From: an uncultured Clostridia bacterium
GTDB lineage: Bacteria > Bacillota > Clostridia > Christensenellales > UBA1242
NCBI GenBank assembly: GCA_944376785.1
Contig: CALWDV010000020.1
Location: forward strand, 1-16,258
Direction: 5' to 3'
DNA: 16,258 nt
Shown piece by piece: positions 7,351 through 12,994 of this stretch (position 1 is its first letter; the number at the start of each line of letters is the position of its first letter). Under the pieces are notes generated by a model that worked only from the letters and a program-made list of their open reading frames with translations, did not search any database and was not told where the DNA came from. Both the position numbers and the translations under genes were made by a program.

Positions 7351-7469
7351 AAAAAAATTCCTTTTAATTTATAAATAATATTCTTAAAAAACATTCAAAA
7401 ATTTAATAATTTTTAATAACAATTAATAATATCACAAATTTAAAAAAATTTAAAGTAAAACTTAACAAT

Positions 7470-7499
7470 AAAAAAATCGCTTAATAAAAAGCGATTTTT
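7470..7499 (-). terminator. Terminator of the rplU-prp-rpmA operon
   Basis: On the minus strand AAAAATCGC pairs with GCGATTTTT around a ten-base loop and continues into U residues. It starts about eight bases after the rpmA stop codon. Confidence 0.85.
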
Positions 7500-7506
7500 A
7501 ATTAAA

Positions 7507-7791
7507 CTATTTTTTTTCAGTTGGAACAACTGCAACTCTTTTCTTATCACGATTAACATGAGAGAATTTAACAACTCCATCAGTTAAAGCATAAAGAGTG
7601 TAATCTTTTCCACAACCAACATTTTCCCCTGGATGAACTTTTGTTCCTCTTTGTCTAACAATAATGTTTCCAGCAACAACTTGTTGACCATCGCTCTTTT
7701 TAACACCTAATCTTTTTGATTGGCTTTCACGACCGTTTTTTGAACTTCCTAATCCTTTTTTGTGGGCAAATAGTTGTATATTAATAAACAT
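7507..7791 (-). CDS. rpmA: 50S ribosomal protein L27, Prp-cleaved form
   Basis: L27 is a universal large-subunit protein whose N-terminus reaches the peptidyl transferase centre. The 94-residue product carries the L27 core (GLGSSKNGRES, then the GNIIVRQRGTKVHPG motif at about 41-55). Its N-terminus, MFINIQLF before AHKKG, matches the Firmicutes-specific extension that must be removed by the Prp cysteine protease; the expected cut is between F8 and A9. The ATG at 7791 has GGAGGT eight bases upstream and overlaps the end of prp by 11 bases, so L27 and its protease are translated from the same message. Order rplU-prp-rpmA is the conserved Bacillota arrangement. Confidence 0.97.
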   Translation of the reverse strand: MFINIQLFAHKKGLGSSKNGRESQSKRLGVKKSDGQQVVAGNIIVRQRGTKVHPGENVGCGKDYTLYALTDGVVKFSHVNRDKKRVAVVPTEKK

Positions 7792-8110
7792 AATCTATTA
7801 CCTCCAATTTAATGTAATTAGAGTAACCAGTTTTTAAGTCCTTTAAACTTTCAAGCATTGTTTCAAACAACACTTGTGCTTTGCATAAATTTTGGTTAAT
7901 TGGCAACTCTATTAAAATGTATCCATCAACAGTATTAACAATTTTTGGATTTAACTTTAAAACCTTTTTTAGTCCCAAAGCACCAGATTGCAATATACTA
8001 GAAATTGATGCACACAAAATATCTTTTCCACTTTCCCCATATCCTGTGTGTCCAGTGGCTTCTATTTTAAAATAATTATTGTTGTTTTTATAAAATTTTA
8101 TTGTTGTCAT
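7781..8110 (-). CDS. prp: Ribosomal-processing cysteine protease Prp
   Basis: Prp (YsxB, DUF464) cleaves the N-terminal extension of ribosomal protein L27. The 109-residue product is the normal size and shows the catalytic pair in the family pattern: H21 in GHTGYGESGKDI and C33 in ILCASIS. It sits between rplU and rpmA and overlaps rpmA by 11 bases. Only six bases (TTAAAA) separate the rplU stop from this ATG and no Shine-Dalgarno is visible close to it, so translation probably depends on ribosomes terminating on rplU. That would keep the protease less abundant than its ribosomal neighbours; this is inference from the spacing. Confidence 0.94.
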   Translation of the reverse strand: MTTIKFYKNNNNYFKIEATGHTGYGESGKDILCASISSILQSGALGLKKVLKLNPKIVNTVDGYILIELPINQNLCKAQVLFETMLESLKDLKTGYSNYIKLEVIDYVY

Positions 8111-8116
8111 TTTTAA

Positions 8117-8419
8117 CTACTTTATAGAAACAATTTTTAAAGTTGTGTAAGGTTGTCTATGACCTTGTGTGCGACGATAATTCTTTTTAGCTTTATATTT
8201 GAAAACAACAATTTTCTTGTCTTTACCATGTTCAACAACTTCTGCTTCAACAACAGAATTTTTAACTTGGTCACCAGCTTTAACTTTGTCGCCATCAACC
8301 AACATTAAAACTTTTAATGAAACTTTGTCACCAACGTTTGCATCAAGTTTTTCAACATTGATTAGTTCATCAGCAGAAACTTTGTATTGTTTTCCACCTG
8401 TTTCAACTACTGCGTACAT
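8117..8419 (-). CDS. rplU: 50S ribosomal protein L21
   Basis: L21 is a large-subunit protein that binds 23S rRNA. The 100-residue product is full length and begins with the diagnostic MYAVVETGGKQYKV. It ends with the KKNYRRTQGHRQPYT motif typical of the C-terminus. The start at 8419 is preceded by a strong GAGGAGGT site. It is first in the rplU-prp-rpmA operon, and the roughly 90-base untranslated leader in front of it is probably the regulatory L21 leader. Confidence 0.98.
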   Translation of the reverse strand: MYAVVETGGKQYKVSADELINVEKLDANVGDKVSLKVLMLVDGDKVKAGDQVKNSVVEAEVVEHGKDKKIVVFKYKAKKNYRRTQGHRQPYTTLKIVSIK

Positions 8420-8509
8420 TCCGTAATACCTCCTCTCTCCATACTCACTGTTATAGGCGGTTTAAAATTAAATTTAAACACTTAAAAAAATGCCCAATCC
8501 ATGTGGAAC
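8420..8509 (-). promoter_or_regulatory. Probable L21 leader, ribosomal protein autoregulation
   Basis: Between the predicted transcription start and rplU lies an untranslated region of about 90 nt, in the position where low-GC Gram-positives carry the L21 leader RNA motif. Visible structure on the minus strand includes GTTTAAA pairing with TTTAAAC (8460-8479), then the GC-richer ACCGCC and GTGAGTATGG elements right before the ribosome binding site. The call rests on position and length; I could not match the covariance model. Confidence 0.5.
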
Positions 8510-8515
8510 AAACAT

Positions 8516-8544
8516 ACTTTATCATAATTACAAAACTTTGTCAA
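8516..8544 (-). promoter_or_regulatory. Sigma-A promoter of the rplU operon
   Basis: On the minus strand a consensus -35 TTGACA (8539-8544) is followed after exactly 17 bases by TAAAGT (8516-8521), with TGA just before it as an extended -10. The expected start is near 8509. It is the strongest promoter on this strand, as expected for ribosomal protein genes. Confidence 0.82.
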
Positions 8545-8661
8545 TTAACAAATTAAAATTAAATAATATAAATTTTAAAATTATTACTAACTAAAAATAA
8601 ATTGTGAATAAATTTAAATTAAAAACACACAACTAATAAAAACATTAAAGTGAGGAAATTT

Positions 8662-9090
8662 ATGAATCAAACAACAAAGTTAATTAATGAGTTACATAAA
8701 TCTTGTCGTGCAGCAATAGTTGGAATTGACAACATTAAAAATGAAATTCAAAATGAAAATTTAAAAAATTTAATCAAAAAACAAAATTCATATTATGAAA
8801 ATTTTTCAAAAAAAATTAAAAAAATTGCAGTTGATTATGAATTCACACCAGATGATATTAACATCTTTATGAAAGCCAATAGTTTTATTGTTTCAAAAAT
8901 GACAACTATGGCTAACGACCCCGACCATCAAATTGTTGAAACAATGATTAACGGAACAAAAATGGGAATTAAACAAATGGACGATATTATTTGTGAATAT
9001 GAAGACGCTCACGAAAAAATTTTAAAACTTGCAAAAGAATTTAAAGAAAGTTTAGAAGAGTTTTTAAATTCTCTAAGAGAATTTATATAA
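8662..9090 (+). CDS. Ferritin-like four-helix protein, DUF2383-type
   Basis: The 142-residue product is almost entirely helical and is predicted to form a four-helix bundle. It resembles the DUF2383/PA2169-like ferritin-superfamily proteins common in clostridia: an N-terminal NELHKSCRAAIVGID helix, a lysine-rich second helix with a YYENF motif, a third helix around HQIVETMINGTKMGIKQMDD, and a final YEDAHEKILKLAKEF helix. His and Glu residues in helices 1, 3 and 4 could bind metal, but I cannot show that they do. The frame opens with GTG at 8650, yet the GAGGAAATTT stretch is a Shine-Dalgarno for the ATG at 8662, which I use. It is one of only two plus-strand genes and ends in a terminator shared with the convergent Smr gene. 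Function is uncertain. Confidence 0.7.
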   Translation: MNQTTKLINELHKSCRAAIVGIDNIKNEIQNENLKNLIKKQNSYYENFSKKIKKIAVDYEFTPDDINIFMKANSFIVSKMTTMANDPDHQIVETMINGTKMGIKQMDDIICEYEDAHEKILKLAKEFKESLEEFLNSLREFI

Positions 9091-9116
9091 AAAAAGGAAT
9101 ACTATTATTCCTTTTT
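9091..9116. terminator. Bidirectional terminator between convergent genes
   Basis: AAAAAGGAAT pairs with ATTCCTTTTT around a six-base loop. U-rich tails occur on both sides, so the hairpin can end the plus-strand ferritin-like gene and the minus-strand Smr gene. It begins directly after the plus-strand stop codon and overlaps the stop region of the minus-strand gene. Confidence 0.85.
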
Positions 9117-9456
9117 ATTTTTTTACCCAAATTAAGGTTACTCCACTATTTAAGTTATTTAAATGAGGATGAAGAATTAACTCTGGTTCCAATTTTGTTA
9201 ATTCAAAATATTTTTCATTAACTTCGCTCCACTGTTCCCCTTTAATGTAATCAATAATTTGATGTTTATTTTTTAACATACGCAAACTTTTATTAACTTC
9301 TTTTTTTATTTCGCCACCTTTACCATGAGAGCCATAGCCATGAATTGCAATTATAACATTTATTTCACTTAACTTAGAAATTTCAATTTCCTTTTCTAGT
9401 TCGCAAACTGCAACATCTGGGAAAATGCTTTCCTTTAAATTTAGCACCTTAATCAT
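9115..9456 (-). CDS. Small stand-alone Smr-domain protein
   Basis: This 113-residue protein has the Smr (small MutS-related) signature: VIIAIHGYGSHGKGGEIKKEV at about residues 34-54, matching the IHGxGxG core, followed by a helix. The C-terminal WSEVNEKYFELTKLEPELI segment and the NSGVTLIWV ending resemble a clostridial group of short Smr proteins, not the C-terminus of MutS2. The LDLH motif of the nicking-active Smr class is not seen at the N-terminus, so I would not assume endonuclease activity. The ATG at 9456 lies eight bases inside rsmD with GGTGA upstream, so it is coupled to rsmD. Confidence 0.82.
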   Translation of the reverse strand: MIKVLNLKESIFPDVAVCELEKEIEISKLSEINVIIAIHGYGSHGKGGEIKKEVNKSLRMLKNKHQIIDYIKGEQWSEVNEKYFELTKLEPELILHPHLNNLNSGVTLIWVKK

Positions 9457-9994
9457 TTTTCACCATAAAATAACTTACTTGTTTTATTCCATATGACTTT
9501 CTATCAATAAGTGAAAATCCTTCGTAATCAAACTCTTTACCTTTGGCGTGTTCAAAAATTATCATACCATTTTCGTTAAGTAGTTCTAGTTTTAAAATTA
9601 ATGCCATTGCTTGTTCGCCATAAGTAGTTTTATATGGAGGGTCTAGAAAAATTAAATCAAATTTATAATTTTTGTTTGATAAAATTTTTAAACACTTATT
9701 ATAATCACCTTGAATGATTGTGGCATTTTCTTTTAACGAAGCATTATTTTTTTTAATTATGTTAATGCTTTTGTCGTTATTATCACAAATAACAACTTCA
9801 CTTGCCCCTCTACTTAACATTTCAAACCCAAAATTTCCTGTTCCTCCAAACAAATCTAAAACAGAGGCATTTGGAATGTCAAATTGAATTTTGTTACAAA
9901 TTGCTTCCTTAACCATATCAGATGTTGGCCTAATGTTATCTGCTTCAAAACTATTTAAAATTTTACCTTTATATTTACCTGCAATAATTCTCAT
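9449..9994 (-). CDS. rsmD: 16S rRNA m2G966 methyltransferase RsmD
   Basis: RsmD methylates guanine 966 of 16S rRNA (E. coli numbering) using S-adenosylmethionine. The 181-residue protein shows the family N-terminus MRIIAGKYKGK and IRPTSDMVKEA, the SAM-binding motif I DLFGGTGNFG at residues 47-56, and the catalytic DPPY at 118-121. Lengths and spacing are normal. The N-terminus is conserved enough to fix the ATG at 9994, but there is no Shine-Dalgarno in front of it. A promoter -10 element ends seven bases before the codon, so the mRNA may be leaderless (see findings). Smr follows with an eight-base overlap. Confidence 0.95.
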   Translation of the reverse strand: MRIIAGKYKGKILNSFEADNIRPTSDMVKEAICNKIQFDIPNASVLDLFGGTGNFGFEMLSRGASEVVICDNNDKSINIIKKNNASLKENATIIQGDYNKCLKILSNKNYKFDLIFLDPPYKTTYGEQAMALILKLELLNENGMIIFEHAKGKEFDYEGFSLIDRKSYGIKQVSYFMVKND

Positions 9995-10001
9995 ATAAAA
10001 T

Positions 10002-10029
10002 ATATTACCATAAACAACAAATTAAACAA
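10002..10029 (-). promoter_or_regulatory. Candidate promoter of rsmD, leaderless spacing
   Basis: On the minus strand TTGTTT (10024-10029), 16 bases, then TAATAT (10002-10007) preceded by TGG, an extended -10 arrangement. The predicted start is at about 9995, next to the A of the rsmD ATG at 9994. It lies between the alr terminator and rsmD, where a promoter is needed. Confidence 0.5.
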
Positions 10030-10031
10030 AT

Positions 10032-10061
10032 AAAAAACAGCAACTAATGTTGCTGTTTTTT
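10032..10061 (-). terminator. Terminator of alr
   Basis: A 13-bp perfect stem, AAAAAACAGCAAC and GTTGCTGTTTTTT, closes a four-base loop about 20 bases after the alr stop. On the minus strand the U residues form the 3' arm and continue into a U-rich sequence. Confidence 0.85.
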
Positions 10062-10081
10062 TATTAATGTTTTAACAATTT

Positions 10082-11164
10082 TTATTCCAATAAAATCTTA
10101 TTCATTCGTTTATGTTGAAATTTTAACAAAATCTCATATGGACTTGTGCCTAATGCATTAGCATAGGAATATGGTGTTAATTCACATCCCCCACTTCTTC
10201 CCATTAAAACAACCTCATCACCCACACTTGCGTTAATTCCTGTTAAATCTATCATACAAATATCCATACAAATGTTTCCAACAACTTTTGCCCATCTTCC
10301 ATTAACTAAAACACTAAAATTATTGCTTAGTCGCCTATCAAAGCCATCTGCATAACCAATTGGAAGAACACCAATTTTTAAGTTTTTTTCTGTTTTATAT
10401 GTTCTGTCATAACCAACAGTTTCACCTTTAGAAACATTATGAATAAACACAATTTTGCTTGTTATGGTTAAAACGGGTTTTAACAGCATTTTATAATCTA
10501 ACTGCCAACCATACAAATTAAATCCACATCTAACCATTCCATAATGAAATTTAGGAAACATTAATGTTGCGAAACTATTACAACAATGCACAATAACTTT
10601 TTTTGTGTCAACTAGTTTAATAAAATCAGAAAACCTTTCATGTTGTTTTATAATAAATTCAACATCATTTAATTTTGTTGCAAAGTGTGTAAAAATTCCT
10701 TCTAAAACAATATTTTTGTTTGCATTAATAACTTTTAACATCTTTTTAAATTCTTTCACACTCGTTAATCCAATACGATTTAAACCGGTATTTATTTTAA
10801 TATGAATTAAAAGTTTTTCTCCATTTAAAATTTTAACAATTTCGTTTAATTCATTTAATGAAGAAACACCCACACTAACATTGTTTTTACTACACCATAA
10901 CACATAATCTAAATTTAAAACACCAACAATTAAAATTGATGTGTGTTTATTAAAACACCTAATTTCTTTTGCTTCAAAAACACTTGCAACACCAAAAAAG
11001 TCGGCATGTTTTATTGCTTTACAAACATCTTTTAAACCATGACCATATGCATCGGCTTTAACCATTGCACAAACTTTAACATTGTTTCCCACATAACTTT
11101 TAATTTGATTGTAATTGTTTTTTAACCTGTTAAGGTCTAATATGTAATTATTAAAATTTTCCAT
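10082..11164 (-). CDS. alr: Alanine racemase
   Basis: Alr interconverts L- and D-alanine with pyridoxal phosphate and supplies D-alanine for peptidoglycan. The 360-residue protein has the PLP-binding motif MVKADAYGHG with the Schiff-base lysine K36 and the second catalytic residue Y252 in VGYDRTY. The MVRCGFNLYG element and the IGYADGF and GNICMDICMIDLTG segments of the C-terminal domain are all present. The HxxNS element reads HCCNSFAT rather than the commoner H-x-A-N-S. The N-terminus begins at the expected point, so ATG 11164 is right. No Shine-Dalgarno is seen before it; instead an inverted repeat CCATAT...ATATGG spans the start codon. It forms a single-gene unit between two terminators. 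Confidence 0.96.
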   Translation of the reverse strand: MENFNNYILDLNRLKNNYNQIKSYVGNNVKVCAMVKADAYGHGLKDVCKAIKHADFFGVASVFEAKEIRCFNKHTSILIVGVLNLDYVLWCSKNNVSVGVSSLNELNEIVKILNGEKLLIHIKINTGLNRIGLTSVKEFKKMLKVINANKNIVLEGIFTHFATKLNDVEFIIKQHERFSDFIKLVDTKKVIVHCCNSFATLMFPKFHYGMVRCGFNLYGWQLDYKMLLKPVLTITSKIVFIHNVSKGETVGYDRTYKTEKNLKIGVLPIGYADGFDRRLSNNFSVLVNGRWAKVVGNICMDICMIDLTGINASVGDEVVLMGRSGGCELTPYSYANALGTSPYEILLKFQHKRMNKILLE

Positions 11165-11285
11165 ATTAATTTATATGGTTTAATTCTTTTTTTTGTTCTA
11201 AACTTTTTTCTAATACAAAAACTAAAAGTTATTTATATTAATAATATTGCATATTTATTTATTGAAAATAAGTTTATAAAAAAAT

Positions 11286-11315
11286 AAAAAAGTGCTTGAT
11301 TTAAAGCACTTTTTT
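11286..11315 (-). terminator. Terminator of the dut-methyltransferase operon
   Basis: AAAAAAGTGCTT pairs with AAGCACTTTTTT around a six-base loop, a 12-bp stem. It lies about 40 bases after the methyltransferase stop on the minus strand. Confidence 0.85.
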
Positions 11316-11352
11316 GTTAATTTGCATAGTATTAAAAGTTATGAATAATAAT

Positions 11353-12108
11353 TTATTTTTTTAACACAAAAATTGTGTCTGACAAACTATTTAATCTTTC
11401 ACCTAAAACAATTTCAAAACCAATTTTTGGTGCAACATCAAACAACCATTCTCTTGAAACATAATAAATGCCATCTCTGTTAACACCCAATTCAATTTGT
11501 TCTTTTGTTGTTTCTCTGTGTTTTGATTGAATTGTTAAAGCTTCTTGCACTTCTTCTTTTGACAACCCTTTTAAATTTGCCCAATAAATATCTTTACTAT
11601 TATTATAGTATCTATCTTCTAATTGTTTTCTAATTGTTTGCTTGCTTGCATCATTATCAATAAAGGTGTCACCAATAATTAAATAGGCACCTTTTTGCAT
11701 ATGTTTATAAAGATTTTCCAAAAAGTTTAATTTGTTTTCAACTGGGTCTTGAATATATCTAAAAGAATACATCATTAGAATTAAGTTTGCATTTTTCAAG
11801 TTAAAATTATCTAGTTTGGTTAAGTCGCCATGAACAAAAGTAACATTTTTAATTCTATTTTTACTTGATTTATCTGCGCCAATTCCAACCATTTTTTCAC
11901 GTAAGTCAACAGCAACAATGCTTGTGTGTGGATTTTCTTTTGCAAGTCGAATGCTTGTTGCTCCACTACCCGAACCAAATTCCAACATATATTCCGGTTT
12001 AACAAATGAAACCAATTTTGAAACCATATTTTGCATATTATGATATGACAATGTGTCACCCATAAAAAATTTAAACTCTTCGTCACTTTCAAATAAAAAA
12101 TTACTCAT
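11353..12108 (-). CDS. Class I SAM-dependent methyltransferase, substrate unknown
   Basis: From the chosen start the product has 251 residues. Motif I is clear, LEFGSGSGATS at about residues 42-52, followed by an acidic ribose-binding position in VAVDLREKM (D68) and HGDLTKL further on; these mark a Rossmann-fold methyltransferase. The N-terminal 40 residues and the C-terminal region (IYYVSREWLFDVAPKIGFE) resemble small-molecule methyltransferases rather than rRNA enzymes, but I cannot name the substrate. A longer frame starts inside the upstream dUTPase gene; the ATG at 12108 follows AGGAG at good distance and lies ten bases after that gene's stop, so I use it. Cotranscription with the dUTPase-like gene is likely. 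Confidence 0.85.
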   Translation of the reverse strand: MSNFLFESDEEFKFFMGDTLSYHNMQNMVSKLVSFVKPEYMLEFGSGSGATSIRLAKENPHTSIVAVDLREKMVGIGADKSSKNRIKNVTFVHGDLTKLDNFNLKNANLILMMYSFRYIQDPVENKLNFLENLYKHMQKGAYLIIGDTFIDNDASKQTIRKQLEDRYYNNSKDIYWANLKGLSKEEVQEALTIQSKHRETTKEQIELGVNRDGIYYVSREWLFDVAPKIGFEIVLGERLNSLSDTIFVLKK

Positions 12109-12118
12109 TGTTTCACTC

Positions 12119-12577
12119 CTATTTTTTTGTGCTTCCAAAACCACCAGTTCTAACTCCTGTTGGCGCAACTTCATCATCAACAGTTAAGAATTTTGCAAAC
12201 CAACATTGTCCAATTTTATCACCTTTGTTAATAACATAATCGTTTTGTCCATGATTGTAAAGCATAAAACCTAAATTTCCATCATTTGAAATGTTATCTG
12301 CATAATCACTTTCAATAACACCAATTCCTTGTGCTAAAATTAAACCCTTTTTACCCATACCACTGGTTGTTGCCAAATACAAAACTTCATCATCATTAAA
12401 ATAAGCTTTTAAATTTGAAAAAATTAATTTTGTTTCACCTGGTTTAATAACTTCATCAATTGGTGAATAAACGTCATAGGCAACCGATGTTCTTGTTGCT
12501 CTAACAGGAATTTTAATATCTTCTGCCTTAACACCATACTTTAAGAATTCATCTTTAACAACTGCAAATTTTCTCAT
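12119..12577 (-). CDS. dut: dUTPase-like protein with altered active-site motifs
   Basis: The 152-residue protein has the layout of a trimeric dUTPase, which hydrolyses dUTP to dUMP and limits uracil in DNA. Motif 1 is AYDVYSP (33-39). Motif 4 is GDKIGQ (119-124) and motif 5 is RTGGFGSTKK (143-152). Motifs 2 and 3 depart from the consensus: the usual PRSSxxxKG region reads TTSGMGKKG (70-78), and the GVIDxDY region reads GVIESDYADN (86-95), so the position of the water-activating aspartate is a glutamate. The motif 3 insertion with NISNDG occurs in a clostridial dUTPase subgroup. The protein may be an active variant, have changed specificity, or act as a nucleotide sensor. The ATG at 12577 has GAGGT upstream. 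Confidence 0.8.
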   Translation of the reverse strand: MRKFAVVKDEFLKYGVKAEDIKIPVRATRTSVAYDVYSPIDEVIKPGETKLIFSNLKAYFNDDEVLYLATTSGMGKKGLILAQGIGVIESDYADNISNDGNLGFMLYNHGQNDYVINKGDKIGQCWFAKFLTVDDEVAPTGVRTGGFGSTKK

Positions 12578-12604
12578 TGAAATAACCTCATTAATTTTTA
12601 ATTA

Positions 12605-12633
12605 ATTTTATCATAAATAAACTTTTTAGTAAA
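12605..12633 (-). promoter_or_regulatory. Candidate promoter of the dut operon
   Basis: On the minus strand TTTACT (12628-12633), 17 bases, TAAAAT (12605-12610), with TGA immediately before the -10. The predicted start is near 12598, giving a leader of about 20 bases with the GAGGT ribosome binding site. Confidence 0.6.
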
Positions 12634-12691
12634 ACATAAAACAATCTAACTTTAAACAAATTAAAAATAAAAATATTTTTTTATAAGCACG

Positions 12692-12718
12692 TTGACAAAA
12701 TAACAAATTTGTTATAAT
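12692..12718 (+). promoter_or_regulatory. Promoter of tRNA-Lys
   Basis: A consensus TTGACA (12692-12697) and a consensus TATAAT (12713-12718) are 15 bases apart, which is short; reading the -10 as TAATAT (12715-12720) gives 17. The spacer contains the perfect palindrome TAACAAATTTGTTA (12701-12714). Confidence 0.75.
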
Positions 12719-12747
12719 ATTTAATTGCTTTTAAATTTAACTTTTTT

Positions 12748-12823
12748 GGACCATTAGCTCAGTTGGTAGAGCAACTGACTCTTAATCAGTGGGTCCAGAG
12801 TTCGAGTCTCTGATGGTCCACCA
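12748..12823 (+). tRNA. tRNA-Lys (anticodon CTT)
   Basis: The cloverleaf is complete: acceptor GGACCAT with ATGGTCC, D arm GCTCAGTTGGTAGAGC, anticodon stem ACTGA/TCAGT around the loop CTCTTAA with anticodon CTT, and T arm with GTTCGAGTC. The discriminator A is at 12820 and the CCA end (12821-12823) is encoded. It is flanked by its own promoter and terminator. Confidence 0.97.
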
Positions 12824-12829
12824 CGCTAA

Positions 12830-12858
12830 AACCCCTAGAAATAGGGGTTGTTTTTTTT
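12830..12858 (+). terminator. Terminator of tRNA-Lys
   Basis: AACCCCTA and TAGGGGTT pair around GAAA, and a run of eight T follows. It is six bases downstream of the CCA end. Confidence 0.9.
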
Positions 12859-12925
12859 ATTAGATTAACAAGTTTTAAATTAGTTACTTATAATTTCAAA
12901 TAAAAGTTATAAATATCAATAAAAC

Positions 12926-12957
12926 AAAAAAAAGGAAACTAATTGTTTCCTTTTTTT
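12926..12957 (-). terminator. Terminator of the four-gene envelope operon
   Basis: On the minus strand AAAAAAAGGAAAC pairs with GTTTCCTTTTTTT, a 13-bp stem with a five-base loop. It lies about 40 bases after the lipoprotein stop codon. Confidence 0.85.
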
Positions 12958-12994
12958 GTAAATTATATTAATATTAATTTTGATTATTATTAAA

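Noticed and set aside
11820..12092. Minus-strand frame of 90 codons inside the methyltransferase
   Set aside because: Alternative frame of a gene with a clear SAM-binding motif; no ribosome binding site.
12109..12180. Longer N-terminus for the methyltransferase reaching into the dUTPase gene
   Set aside because: The downstream ATG at 12108 has AGGAG at proper distance; the extra 24 residues come from overlap with the dUTPase C-terminus.
12748..12823. tRNA-Lys as an integration site for the adjacent envelope operon
   Set aside because: No integrase gene and no repeat of the tRNA 3' end was found on the far side within the window; the operon is also separated by two terminators.
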